DNA of 64,000 bases from Lachnotalea sp. AF33-28 (GTDB taxonomy: Bacteria > Bacillota > Clostridia > Lachnospirales > Lachnospiraceae): NCBI RefSeq assembly GCF_003477885.1, contig NZ_QUEE01000015.1, positions 62,001-126,000 on the forward strand. The letters run 5' to 3'. Below, in pieces: positions 8,604 through 17,113 of the stretch. The number at the start of each line of letters is the position of its first letter. Positions within the stretch are counted from its first letter, which is position 1. The position numbers and the translations under genes are program-made. The notes beneath the pieces are model-generated. The model ran no database searches. It worked only from the letters and a program-made list of their open reading frames with translations, and was not told the DNA's origin.

Positions 8604-9034
8604 TAAAGCTTACCTAAAATCATGATGGAAACGATCAGGCCGTACAGAGCAACACCTTCTGCCAGAGCAACGAAGATAAGGGATTTACCGAGTACGGAAG
8701 AGTCTTCACTGATTGCACCCAAGGCTGCGCTGGCCGCGCTGGCTACGGCAATACCTGCACCGATACATGAAAGTCCGGTAGAAAGCGCCGCAGCGATGTA
8801 ACCCATGCCCATGCCGGTGGATGCCGCGGCGACAGATTCGCCGGCCGCCATCGCGGTGCCGCCAAACAGCATAACGCTGGCAATTACCAGAGTGCCGAAA
8901 AAGAAAAATACATTGCAGGCGAGCGCCGCTTTAAAACGTCCCTTTTTCTTCTCTCCCAGAAGATATACACCAAAAGGAAGAATAATACTCAAAACCAGAG
9001 CTGCAATAATAAGCAATTTCACTAACATCGTCAT
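8603..9034 (-). CDS. ntpK: V-type ATP synthase subunit K (proteolipid ring)
   Basis: This 143-residue rotor-ring proteolipid has four predicted helices (about residues 3-26, 38-58, 77-107 and 117-141). Only helix 4 carries the ion-binding carboxylate (E126 in ALAEGVALYG); helix 2 has none. The helix 3 position that is glutamine in Na+-coupled Enterococcus NtpK appears to be glycine, which hints at proton coupling (inference). ATG 9034 lies 8 bases after GGAGG. The ATG at 9040 is too close to the ribosome site and the one at 9028 is further away. Confidence 0.93.
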   Translation of the reverse strand: MTMLVKLLIIAALVLSIILPFGVYLLGEKKKGRFKAALACNVFFFFGTLVIASVMLFGGTAMAAGESVAAASTGMGMGYIAAALSTGLSCIGAGIAVASAASAALGAISEDSSVLGKSLIFVALAEGVALYGLIVSIMILGKL

Positions 9035-9066
9035 GATCATGACCTCCTTGAATAATATAATTAACT

Positions 9067-10989
9067 TTATTTCTGTTTATATGGTTTAAACTCACGCCCG
9101 GACCCCTGGAAGAATCTTGAAAACATCTCATAATATTCCAGACGCAGGACATGGATGCCAACAATAAGACCTTCCATACCGGCCACAAATATGTTGCCGA
9201 TCACGATGACAGGCCACGACGGCGATCCGCCGTTTTCCGCACCCGCCAGCATCAGCACCACCTGCATCATGCCGGCATGGCTCAGCGCAAACGCGCCGAT
9301 ACGGACAAAGGAGATGGTATTGGTCAGATAGCTTAAGACCACCTCAAAAAGTTCAAATACGGACTGCACCAGATACATGCCGATGCCGCTTAATTTCTCC
9401 TGTTTCTTCTCCAGAGCATTGACAATGGGCTCCTTTAATAAAAGCAGTATGAGCGGAATGCCGAACGCGCAGAAGAGCAGTATCCCTGCGGGAAGGGCAT
9501 GGCCCGTCATAAACAGTACAATAACCGCCACCGCTGAGCCATAGAAGATAACGCCCAGCAGTCCGTTGGTATCAAATACGATCTTTCCGATATCTTTTTC
9601 CCGGATGCCGTTGAATATGTTGAAGCACATGGAAAGCAGAATCAGGCCCATACCAAAGGCAACGCTGATTACCAGCACCGTATTGAGTGTTCCGACAAGA
9701 GGAAGTGTCACCGTCGCCTCCATAGGTTTGAGCCACAAGGCCGGAATCACATTCTCAAAGCCGAAGAAACTGCCGTACAGCACTCCGAATATGGTGGAAA
9801 AGATTCCTGCCATGGAGATGATCGCCGCAAGGTCCATCTTCTTAAGCTTATACAGCAGCGCACCTCCGACCAGCAGGCAGATTCCCTGTCCGGCATCGCC
9901 GAACATACAGCCGAAGATAAAGGTATAGGTCAGCGCGACGAAGATCGTCGGATCAAATTCATTATATGCCGGCAGTCCGTACATTCTGACGAACATCTCA
10001 AAAGGCCGGAAAATCTTAGGGTTTTTCAGCTTAGTAGGCGGTGTGCTGAAGATCTTGCTGTGATCTTCTTCCACAATACAGAAAATAGTATCGTCATTGT
10101 CGATATCCTTCTGGAAGCGGGCGGCGTCTTTTTTACTCATCCATCCGCACAGGATATAGAACATGTTATGCCCTTCCCTGGTGCAGGCGGCCAGCTTGCG
10201 CACATTGAAATTATCCTCAGCCGCCTGAAGGGTTTCATAGGCAGCCATCACATTCTCCGCATTGTCTGTGAGAATCTTCTGCATCTGTTTATCACAGTCC
10301 GCGATCTCCTGCTCCCTGGCAGCAATCGTCCTTCCCAAAGCCGTACAGACCTCCAGAGGGCTTCCGGTCAGATCACCCGGCAGAAATGTGCTCTCAAAAT
10401 GAAGGGACGAGTAGATCGTATCGGTCTTGTCAAACTCCGACGCGGGCACAAAAAAAATGCCCCACACATGATCCTTATCCGAATTACACGGATAGAAAAT
10501 CGTTTCCATATCCGCCGATACATACTTCTCAAAGGTCTGGTAGTCCTCCTTCGTCAGTTTGCCGAACCGGAACTTGATAAACTTAAATTTCAGGATTTTA
10601 TCCAGATCAAAATCCAGCCCCTTAAACGGCGCCACTTTTTCCAGCTCATCCTTATCTTCTTTTTGACGTTTTGCAAGTTCCTCGCGTTTGGCCAGAAGAG
10701 AGGAAAGCTTGCCGTCAATGTCATTGACGACGGATCTCGCCTCGTCGATACTGATCTTTCTGCCGGTTATGCCAGCTTTCTTTCCCAGCTGGCGGCAAAA
10801 TCCGGCCGCCTTATCCAGCGCCTGTTTGTAGGGATCTTGCTCAATATACGGCGTCAGCTCACGGACTGTCTTCAGCTCTGAGAGCGCGTTTTCCAGATGG
10901 ATTTCATATTTGGACAAATATTTATCCATCATGCGATCAATATCGGCCTTCGGACCTGTGATGCTTAAAAATTTCATTTTTTCAATCAC
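9067..10989 (-). CDS. ntpI: V-type ATP synthase subunit I (membrane stator, a-subunit)
   Basis: This 640-residue protein has a cytoplasmic N-terminal half of about 340 residues rich in coiled coil, and a C-terminal membrane half with seven to eight helices. The latter includes FGCMFGDAGQGICLL and the TISFVRIGAFALSHAG helix, whose arginine lines the ion path. The start is GTG 10989, overlapping the ntpC stop (GTGA), with GGAGG 9 bases upstream. It forms the stator half-channels against the K ring. Confidence 0.94.
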   Translation of the reverse strand: MIEKMKFLSITGPKADIDRMMDKYLSKYEIHLENALSELKTVRELTPYIEQDPYKQALDKAAGFCRQLGKKAGITGRKISIDEARSVVNDIDGKLSSLLAKREELAKRQKEDKDELEKVAPFKGLDFDLDKILKFKFIKFRFGKLTKEDYQTFEKYVSADMETIFYPCNSDKDHVWGIFFVPASEFDKTDTIYSSLHFESTFLPGDLTGSPLEVCTALGRTIAAREQEIADCDKQMQKILTDNAENVMAAYETLQAAEDNFNVRKLAACTREGHNMFYILCGWMSKKDAARFQKDIDNDDTIFCIVEEDHSKIFSTPPTKLKNPKIFRPFEMFVRMYGLPAYNEFDPTIFVALTYTFIFGCMFGDAGQGICLLVGGALLYKLKKMDLAAIISMAGIFSTIFGVLYGSFFGFENVIPALWLKPMEATVTLPLVGTLNTVLVISVAFGMGLILLSMCFNIFNGIREKDIGKIVFDTNGLLGVIFYGSAVAVIVLFMTGHALPAGILLFCAFGIPLILLLLKEPIVNALEKKQEKLSGIGMYLVQSVFELFEVVLSYLTNTISFVRIGAFALSHAGMMQVVLMLAGAENGGSPSWPVIVIGNIFVAGMEGLIVGIHVLRLEYYEMFSRFFQGSGREFKPYKQK

Positions 10990-12053
10990 GAAACAGTACC
11001 TCCGGTTCCCTTTAAATTCATGATATATCGATAAATGGTGTTGGAATCCAGGCCATAGCGCACGCCCTCTATGGCGGTCACCAGTTTCCTTATTTCCTCA
11101 CCCTTAAAATAAAGATAGGATATGATGGTAGCGATGGAATACGGGTCCTTCCTTCCAGCAGCAAGATGGAGTTTATCCTCAATGGCACGGCTGGAATCCT
11201 CCAGCGTCATCCCCCGCTCCTTAAACTCGCCTTCCACAATCGCATACGGCGTTGTCTTGAGCACGGCCGAAAACTCTTCCATCGACTCCGCGTCCACAAG
11301 TTTCTTGATCTGTTCCGGCTTAAGCTTGTATTTCACCGGTATCAGAATCGAATATATAACCGGGCCGGCCAGTCTGTAATACTTCTTGGAGCGGTAGATC
11401 CACTGGATATTCATAAGATCCATACTGCTGCCAAAGCTGGCCGAAATCAGCTTCTGTTCACCCTTGCGCGTATATTTCTGCAGCCCCATCCAAAGCTGCT
11501 TATAGCAGTACAGATCCAGCTGATTCTCATAGTCCAGCAGTTTGGCCTGTGAGGGGTCCAGGCGTGCAAAAACTGCGCTGTAAGGAGTATCCTTAAGGCA
11601 GTCCTTTAATTCCTGTATGGTTGAAACTTTAGACAGGGCTTCCATATCCAGGAAGGAATGCCTGCTGAAAAATTCCATCAAAAGCGACGGATCGAAAAAC
11701 AGATCCTTATGTCCGAATATGGCTCTAAGACAGGTCTTAAGCAGTGCCACTTCGTAACGTATAAAGTATATACCCAGGAATTTTCTAAGTTTCATGTCAC
11801 AGAACTTGTAGATTTTATAGTAGTCACGATATAAAGAATAGGTCAGAAGATTCTCCAGATCATTTCTGTGAAGAGGCATATCTCCCGCCGCGTCCAGCAG
11901 ATCGGCATAACCTTCATGCCGTCTTAAAAACGCCGCACATTCCGGAACGCTTTTAAACGAGGCCAGTTCCCTGTAATCCTCATCCGTAAGCAGCCGGCTT
12001 CTCATCGCTTTCACTTTAGTGGTAACTCCACTGTACGTGAGCAAGCTTCCCAT
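10986..12053 (-). CDS. ntpC: V-type ATP synthase subunit C (central stalk-ring connector)
   Basis: A 355-residue helical protein of the AtpC/subunit d family, which joins the central stalk to the membrane ring. It shows the three-fold repeated helical organisation and family stretches such as SGVTTKVKAMRSRLLT and YFIRYEVALLKTCLR. GGAGGAG lies just before ATG 12053, inside the end of the preceding gene. The start of ntpI overlaps its stop codon. Confidence 0.92.
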   Translation of the reverse strand: MGSLLTYSGVTTKVKAMRSRLLTDEDYRELASFKSVPECAAFLRRHEGYADLLDAAGDMPLHRNDLENLLTYSLYRDYYKIYKFCDMKLRKFLGIYFIRYEVALLKTCLRAIFGHKDLFFDPSLLMEFFSRHSFLDMEALSKVSTIQELKDCLKDTPYSAVFARLDPSQAKLLDYENQLDLYCYKQLWMGLQKYTRKGEQKLISASFGSSMDLMNIQWIYRSKKYYRLAGPVIYSILIPVKYKLKPEQIKKLVDAESMEEFSAVLKTTPYAIVEGEFKERGMTLEDSSRAIEDKLHLAAGRKDPYSIATIISYLYFKGEEIRKLVTAIEGVRYGLDSNTIYRYIMNLKGTGGTVS

Positions 12054-12057
12054 ACGA

Positions 12058-12369
12058 TCACTCCTCCAGCAGAGATTTCAGCACTTGCGCAGCCAGCTTT
12101 TCATGCTGTGCATCATAGGCGCTCTGGAGATCTGCGATCTGCTTCTCCGTATCCTGTTTCATCAGTGCTATCTCTTTCTCTATCTTTTCATGCATCTCAC
12201 TGCGGATCTCTTCAAGCTTTGCCTTGGTAGTCCGGTCTAGATTGTCATCAAACGCCTTCGTCTTTTCCTTCATCTCTTCCGCGTATGCCTTTTTCTTCTC
12301 ATTTGCATCATCCATCAGGGCAGACGCGGCAGATTCAATCTCCGATATCTTTTCGATGATCTGGTTCAT
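12058..12369 (-). CDS. V-type ATP synthase subunit G/H (peripheral stalk)
   Basis: A 103-residue, almost entirely coiled-coil protein rich in Lys and Glu (for example EKKKAYAEEMKEKTKAF). Its position as the first gene of the V-ATPase operon and its size fit the stator partner of subunit E. GGGAGG precedes ATG 12369. The operon order G/H-C-I-K-F-E-A-B-D differs from the Enterococcus ntp order. I could not identify a confident promoter in 12370-12578. Confidence 0.85.
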   Translation of the reverse strand: MNQIIEKISEIESAASALMDDANEKKKAYAEEMKEKTKAFDDNLDRTTKAKLEEIRSEMHEKIEKEIALMKQDTEKQIADLQSAYDAQHEKLAAQVLKSLLEE

Positions 12370-12578
12370 GAAAATCCTCCCTTCAATTTATTCCCCGCAG
12401 GCATGCAGGGGGTCATCCATTTTCACTCTTATCATGATAAATATCATACACCTTTTTTTAAAAAAAGCCATAGCTAATTTATTACTTTTTTCGCCTGATA
12501 TCATTCCATTTTTATCTGTTTTAGTATAAAATAAAATGTACTGCGCAAAATTCAATATGAAAAAATGGAGAAAATACA

Positions 12579-13223
12579 ATGAGACTGCGAAATATTCCCG
12601 GCGCCCGCGAGGCCATTAAGGAAAGCCCGTACACTGTCACAAGCCCACAGGAATGGCGCGGAAAATGGAATGAATTTTACAAAAATACCGCCCCTCTGCA
12701 TATTGAAATCGGCATGGGCAAGGGTAAATTTTTAACTGAACTGGCGCTCGCGCACAGGGACATCCACTACATCGGTATTGAAAAATATTCCAGCGTCCTC
12801 ATACGCGCTTTGGAAAAGAAAGACGAAAACGATACCCCGAACCTGTACTTTTTGCGGCTGGATGCGGAAGATATTACAGATGTCTTTTCCGAAAACGAAG
12901 TATCCCGCATATACCTGAATTTTTCCGATCCCTGGCCCAAGGACCGGCATGCCAAACGCAGGCTGACCTCGCCGCAGTTCTTTGAACGGTACAGGCACAT
13001 ACTGATGCCGGAAGGACAGGTAGAATTTAAAACGGACAACAGGGAGCTGTTCGAATTCTCCCTCCGCTCCGTAACAGAGGCCGGCTGGGAGCTGGCGGAG
13101 TATACCTTCGATCTGCACCACAGCGGGATGAATGCCGGAAACATAATGACCGAGTACGAGGAACGCTTTTCCGCCATGGGAAACCCCATCTGCAAGCTGA
13201 TTGCAAGGCCGGTGCTGTTATGA
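12579..13223 (+). CDS. trmB: tRNA (guanine-N7-)-methyltransferase
   Basis: This 214-residue SAM-dependent enzyme makes m7G46 in tRNA. It has the SAM loop EIGMGKGKFL (about residues 47-56) and the diagnostic NFSDPWPKDRHAKRRL. The C-terminal EYEERFSAMGNPICKL is also typical. It is divergent from the V-ATPase operon. GGAG precedes ATG 12579. Confidence 0.95.
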   Translation: MRLRNIPGAREAIKESPYTVTSPQEWRGKWNEFYKNTAPLHIEIGMGKGKFLTELALAHRDIHYIGIEKYSSVLIRALEKKDENDTPNLYFLRLDAEDITDVFSENEVSRIYLNFSDPWPKDRHAKRRLTSPQFFERYRHILMPEGQVEFKTDNRELFEFSLRSVTEAGWELAEYTFDLHHSGMNAGNIMTEYEERFSAMGNPICKLIARPVLL

Positions 13224-13322
13224 TATAATGTCGGCAGACATGCTGACATGATGTAATATCGGCATATTAAAGTGCCCGGCTGCATATACTAAGGCAAATT
13301 AAAAAAGCGGCGGTGACATCTC

Positions 13323-13466
13323 TTGCCAAGGAAAATGACCCTGCAGCAAAAGATCTCAAAGGCAACTTATGATAAGCAGTCCTTAAATAAAACCGCGCTG
13401 AACCTGAAGCGCTCTATTGACGAGGTGAATAAAGTCCTGGATTCCACAGGAAAGAAAAACAAATAG
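13323..13466 (+). CDS. Small conserved-looking basic protein upstream of trxA
   Basis: A 47-residue frame with a TTG start preceded by GGCGGTG. It encodes a lysine-rich helical peptide containing MTLQQKISKATYDKQSL and ends 12 bases before trxA, with GGAGG directly after its stop. An internal ATG (13335) is an alternative start. The tight spacing to trxA and regular codon use make it plausible. No function is recognised. Confidence 0.5.
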   Translation: MPRKMTLQQKISKATYDKQSLNKTALNLKRSIDEVNKVLDSTGKKNK

Positions 13467-13478
13467 GAGGAAAGAGAC

Positions 13479-13796
13479 ATGGCTTTACAATTTCAAGACA
13501 GCAGTTTCAAACAGGAAGTGCTGGAATCCGGCCAGCCGGTGCTGGTGGATTTCTACGCGGACTGGTGCGGCCCCTGCAAAATGCTGGCGCCGATCGTAGA
13601 GGATCTTGCGGCGGAATACGCAGACAGGATAAAGATCGGCAAGCTGAATGTGGATCAAAACATGGAAACTGCCGCAAAATACGGTGTGCAGTCCATACCG
13701 ACCCTGATCCTGTTTAAGGGCGGAGAAGCTGTTAAGACCGTTGTAGGACTCCAGTCCAAGGCGGCTCTGACACAGATTTTGGATTCTGTGCTCTGA
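13479..13796 (+). CDS. trxA: Thioredoxin
   Basis: This 105-residue cytoplasmic disulfide reductase has the active site WCGPCK at residues 29-34, the cis-proline in SIPTLILFKGG, and normal thioredoxin length. AGGAGGAAAGAG precedes the ATG. It is probably co-transcribed with the 47-residue frame just upstream. Confidence 0.97.
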   Translation: MALQFQDSSFKQEVLESGQPVLVDFYADWCGPCKMLAPIVEDLAAEYADRIKIGKLNVDQNMETAAKYGVQSIPTLILFKGGEAVKTVVGLQSKAALTQILDSVL

Positions 13797-13805
13797 CAGA
13801 TACGG

Positions 13806-13835
13806 AGACATCCTGTCCGGCCGGACAGGATGTCT
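13806..13835. terminator. Perfect palindrome downstream of trxA
   Basis: A 30-base perfect palindrome centred on CCGGCCGG, 10 bases after the trxA stop and followed by an A/T-rich tract. It probably acts as a terminator in both directions. Confidence 0.6.
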
Positions 13836-13845
13836 AAAATAAAAT

Positions 13846-13945
13846 AAGAATCCCGCTTGCGGGATTCTCCGCCTGCGGCGGGCCGCATTAGCGGCAGAAT
13901 ACTTTCCCGCCGCAGTGCGATCCTAAGCGAAGCGTTTATATTCAA
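13846..13945. repeat. Dispersed multi-hairpin repeat, copy 2
   Basis: It contains GAATCCCGCTTGCGGGATTC, CCGCCTGCGGCGGG, a GCCGCATTAGCGGC hairpin, and a CCCGCCGCAGTGCGATCC end. It lies between the convergent trxA and PerM-like genes. Confidence 0.85.
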
Positions 13946-13972
13946 TAGGACGTATTTTTATGCACTGCTTTC

Positions 13973-15205
13973 TCATTTATCCGCGTTATCCCCGGCGCTT
14001 TCCGCCTCTTTATCCCTTTCATCCCCGTCCTGCAGCTGTGCCTCCTGTCTTTTGCGGATGCGGTAATCCAGCCATTGGTTTGTAAGATGTGCCACGGCCG
14101 CCACCACCGGAACTCCCAGAAACATGCCCACCACGCCTGCGGCGGCACCGCCTACCGACACCGCAAAGATGATCCATACGGGGCGCAGTCCCGTAGAATC
14201 TCCAAGGATCTTAGGCCCCAGGTACAGCCCGTCAAACTGCTGGATAACCAGTATCATCAGCAGATAGATCACCATCTTCACCGGTGAAATCATGACCAGT
14301 ATGATCGCTCCGGGCACGGCTCCGATATACGGTCCGAAATACGGGATCATGTTGGTGATGCCCACAATTACGCTGATGATCAGCGCATAGGGCAGCTTTA
14401 AGATATTCATCACTACAAAGCAGAGGATGCCGATGATCAGCGAATCCAGTGACTTTCCGGAAATAAAGCTGCTTAGGATATCCCCGCACTCCCTGGTGCT
14501 CTTGCATATCAGCGCGGCGCTGTCCCTCTGGAACAGTGCATAGATCAGCTTTTTGAAGTTCGCCGAAATGATTTTCTTATCAATCAGAAGATAGCAGGAA
14601 ACCATGAGCGCGATCAGCGCGTTTACGATCATCTTCACCAACGAGATCGACGTGTTAAACACTACCGGCATAATATTGGTCAGGGCGGCTTTTACGCTGT
14701 CATAAGAAAAAATAGTCTGCCCCAGATTATCCACTTCCTTATTAATCTGCGCGAAATCCAGCTCCGGAAACCGTTCCTCCAGATCCATGATCAGCTGCAG
14801 AAGCTTCTCATACCATCCCGGTATCATCACCGCAAGATCCCCCAGGCTTTTAAACACCTGCGGCAGGATAAAGAGAAACGCCACCACCACCAGACCGACT
14901 CCCAGAATATACGATATCAGGATGGACAGTCCGTTTCTGACCCGGGCTGATTTGACCTTACACACTTTCTCAAAAAAATTCTTATTCAGAGTTTTCACCA
15001 GGGGATTCAGCACAAATGCAATAAATGCCCCCGCCATAAAAGGAGACAGCACGGAAATAATCCCGCGTAAGGTAGCGGAAGTCTGCTCCCACATAAAAAT
15101 GGCCCGCACAATAAGTGCGGATACCAAAACCACTCCAATGGCATAAACGCTGATTGTAAAATACTTTTTATTCGATTCAAATTTGTTATTTTGCATAGAA
15201 TTCAT
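13973..15205 (-). CDS. AI-2E family (PerM/YdiK-like) membrane permease
   Basis: A 410-residue polytopic membrane protein with about eight helices: two at the N-terminus, one near residue 75, and a cluster from 200 to 370. The family-typical GITNMIPYFGPYIGAVPGA appears near residues 290-310, and a highly charged cytoplasmic tail ends the protein. Members export or take up small molecules (AI-2, auxin or Na+/H+ exchange have been proposed), so the substrate is unknown here. GAGGAGGG lies before ATG 15205. Confidence 0.85.
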   Translation of the reverse strand: MNSMQNNKFESNKKYFTISVYAIGVVLVSALIVRAIFMWEQTSATLRGIISVLSPFMAGAFIAFVLNPLVKTLNKNFFEKVCKVKSARVRNGLSILISYILGVGLVVVAFLFILPQVFKSLGDLAVMIPGWYEKLLQLIMDLEERFPELDFAQINKEVDNLGQTIFSYDSVKAALTNIMPVVFNTSISLVKMIVNALIALMVSCYLLIDKKIISANFKKLIYALFQRDSAALICKSTRECGDILSSFISGKSLDSLIIGILCFVVMNILKLPYALIISVIVGITNMIPYFGPYIGAVPGAIILVMISPVKMVIYLLMILVIQQFDGLYLGPKILGDSTGLRPVWIIFAVSVGGAAAGVVGMFLGVPVVAAVAHLTNQWLDYRIRKRQEAQLQDGDERDKEAESAGDNADK

Positions 15206-15278
15206 GTCTCACAGCCCTCCTCATTTGATTATAGTCGCTGAAAGAGCAGGAAGCAATAAAATTTTTCTAAAAAAACAC

Positions 15279-15307
15279 TTGCAATTATAAAATCAATGCG
15301 CTATAAT
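15279..15307 (+). promoter_or_regulatory. Promoter of tRNA-Lys
   Basis: TTGCAA (15279-15284) and TATAAT (15302-15307) are spaced by 17 bases and lie 42 bases before the tRNA. Confidence 0.75.
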
Positions 15308-15349
15308 AGTCTTCGTCTTACGGACAAGCTATTACAGAAGATAAGAGAT

Positions 15350-15422
15350 GCGCTTTTAGCTCAGTTGGTAGAGCACCTGACTCTTAATCAGGGTGTCCAG
15401 GGTTCGAGCCCCTGAAGGCGCA
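15350..15422 (+). tRNA. tRNA-Lys (anticodon CTT)
   Basis: A 73-base cloverleaf. The acceptor strands GCGCTTT and AAGGCGC pair with one G/T. The D-loop is AGCTCAGTTGGTAGAGC, the anticodon loop CTCTTAA gives CTT, and the T-loop is GGTTCGAGCCC. The discriminator is A, and CCA is not encoded. It is a single tRNA transcribed from its own promoter. Confidence 0.95.
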
Positions 15423-15489
15423 CTTAAAGCACTGATTTTGCAGACATATGAGCTGCGGGGTCGGTGTTTTTTTCTGGCCGGACACAAAT

Positions 15490-15513
15490 AAGGGATCGCA
15501 AACGCGATCCCTT
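15490..15513. terminator. Bidirectional terminator between tRNA-Lys and ugpQ
   Basis: Perfect 10-base arms (15490-15499 and 15504-15513) with the loop AAAC, followed by ATTTATTT on the plus strand. It lies between the convergent tRNA and ugpQ. Confidence 0.75.
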
Positions 15514-15565
15514 ATTTATTTGTTCAATAGGATCGATATCCAAAAGCAGCTCCCGGCATCTGTTC

Positions 15566-16291
15566 TTACAGCTGCGCTTTTTTCTCAGCCAGCACATCCG
15601 GGTAATTGGTAATAATTCCGTTGATATCCAGCGCCAGCAGCCGGTCCATCTGATCCTCTTCATTCACGGTCCACAGGTTCGCGCCGATTCCTGACGCCTT
15701 ACAGCTTAAGATCAGGGAGTCGGGCGTATAGTGCACCTCAGAATGCATATAATCCACGCCGCAGTCGCGGATAAAAGCCTCAGCATTGCCAATCGGCCTC
15801 TCGCATAAAAAGCCCATCTTTATATGAGGGGCAAACTGCTTGCAGAGCACAATGGAAGCGGGGTTGAAGGAGGATATGATAATGCGGTCCTCCAGGCCGT
15901 ATTCTTCTGCCATTCCGCAGACCATCTTTTCCATACCGGAATAATAGTAAAGCCCGTTTTTCAGCTCGATGTTGGTTATGAGCCCGGTATCCTTTACCCA
16001 CTCAAAGTATTCCCGCAGAAGCGGCAGCCTCTGCTTTTCAAATTTTCCTTTAAATTCGCCGCAGGCGTCCAGTTTTATAAGCTCCTCATATGTGAAATCC
16101 TTTACAAACCCGCTGCCGTCGGTGGTGCGGTCCAGCCGTTCGTCATGAAGAATCACCAGCTGTCCGTCTCCCGTCAGCTGTACATCCAGTTCAATGCCGT
16201 CGGCTCCCGCTTCCAGAGCTTTTTCAAACGCCAGCATCGTGTTTTCCGGATACCTGCCGGAGAAACCTCTGTGAGCAATATTCAGTGTCAT
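15566..16291 (-). CDS. ugpQ: Glycerophosphodiester phosphodiesterase
   Basis: A 241-residue TIM-barrel enzyme that splits glycerophosphodiesters into glycerol 3-phosphate and an alcohol. The catalytic signature is clear: AHRGFSGRYPENT near residues 6-18, then ELDVQLTGDGQLVILHD with the metal-binding E and D and the second histidine. The C-terminal LWTVNEEDQ is also typical. There is no signal peptide, so it is cytoplasmic. A two-hairpin leader element (16311-16357) lies directly upstream of the AAGGGA ribosome site. Confidence 0.93.
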   Translation of the reverse strand: MTLNIAHRGFSGRYPENTMLAFEKALEAGADGIELDVQLTGDGQLVILHDERLDRTTDGSGFVKDFTYEELIKLDACGEFKGKFEKQRLPLLREYFEWVKDTGLITNIELKNGLYYYSGMEKMVCGMAEEYGLEDRIIISSFNPASIVLCKQFAPHIKMGFLCERPIGNAEAFIRDCGVDYMHSEVHYTPDSLILSCKASGIGANLWTVNEEDQMDRLLALDINGIITNYPDVLAEKKAQL

Positions 16292-16310
16292 AGCGCATCC
16301 CTTCTTTCTA

Positions 16311-16357
16311 TGCCATCAGCCGGAGGTTGATGGCATGTGCACACCTTTAGTGTGCTT
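16311..16357 (-). repeat. Two-hairpin leader element, copy U1 (ugpQ)
   Basis: The ribosome-site-proximal hairpin has arms 16311-16318 and 16328-16335 (TGCCATCA/TGATGGCA) and a CC-GGAGG-type loop. The distal hairpin is GCACAC (16339-16344) with GTGTGC (16350-16355). The same arrangement occurs ahead of the GH105 gene, fruA and fruK. Confidence 0.65.
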
Positions 16358-16484
16358 CCTCTTACCAGACAGTATATCATTTTTTCTCCTTTACTGTACA
16401 GAATAATATGATAATATAGAAGCAAACTATATTGTTGGGGCATATGATACATCAGAACCCTCCGCGAAAGGATTTCTGAATAAT

Positions 16485-16985
16485 ATGATGAACTGGAATA
16501 ACAATATTAACCCTGTGGAATATCTCTCCATAACCGGTGTTGTGCTGGCGGTTTATCCCCATACCGAAAACTGCTGCTATCAGGTGATCGAAATCAGCAC
16601 CCCTGAAGCCGGCATCGCCAATCTGATCGCCGGGCCGGATACCTACTTTGTCCGTCAGGCAAGAATCATTCCCGGTATGCAGATCATCGGCTTTTATGAC
16701 GGCAATGCGCCGATGCCCCTGATCTATCCGCCGCAGTACAATGCCCTTGTGATCGGCGAGGCGACTTCCTGGCAGAACATCAAAGTGGACTTTTTCGACA
16801 GAAATCTGGTCAGTTCCGACAGGACCTTACGGCTGAATATTTCGGACAGCACAGATATCATAACCAAAACCGGACAGGATTTTCTATGCGGCGTCAGCGA
16901 CCACACGCTGATCGTACTGTACGGCGCTGCTACCAGAAGCATCCCGGCACAGACAACTCCGGATCAAATCATTGTACTGTGCTGA
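16485..16985 (+). CDS. Conserved hypothetical protein
   Basis: A 166-residue soluble protein without a signal peptide or membrane helix, predicted mostly beta. It contains repeated valine/isoleucine strands (SITGVVLAVYPHT, NALVIGEATSWQ, DHTLIVLYGAAT) suggesting two related small beta modules. I do not recognise a function. AAAGGAT precedes the ATG; a second ATG directly follows. A copy of the dispersed repeat starts 11 bases after its stop. Confidence 0.7.
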   Translation: MMNWNNNINPVEYLSITGVVLAVYPHTENCCYQVIEISTPEAGIANLIAGPDTYFVRQARIIPGMQIIGFYDGNAPMPLIYPPQYNALVIGEATSWQNIKVDFFDRNLVSSDRTLRLNISDSTDIITKTGQDFLCGVSDHTLIVLYGAATRSIPAQTTPDQIIVLC

Positions 16986-16996
16986 CAGCGGAATAA

Positions 16997-17085
16997 AGAG
17001 AATCCCGTAAGCGGGATTCTCCGCCTGCGGCGGGCCGCCCCGGAGGCATAATATCTTCCCGCTGCGGCTGATCTGCCGCAGCGCC
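16997..17085. repeat. Dispersed multi-hairpin repeat, copy 3
   Basis: It contains GAATCCCGTAAGCGGGATTC, CCGCCTGCGGCGGG and a CCGCTGCGGCTGATCTGCCG-type palindrome. It lies between two plus-strand genes and ends before the ribosome site of the next one. The third hairpin differs from other copies. Confidence 0.8.
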
Positions 17086-17113
17086 GGCAAAAGACAAAGG
17101 AGGCTTGCGATTT

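Noticed and set aside
10060..10881. 273-residue plus-strand frame inside ntpI
   Set aside because: Antisense shadow of a clear V-ATPase subunit; no ribosome site or family motif.
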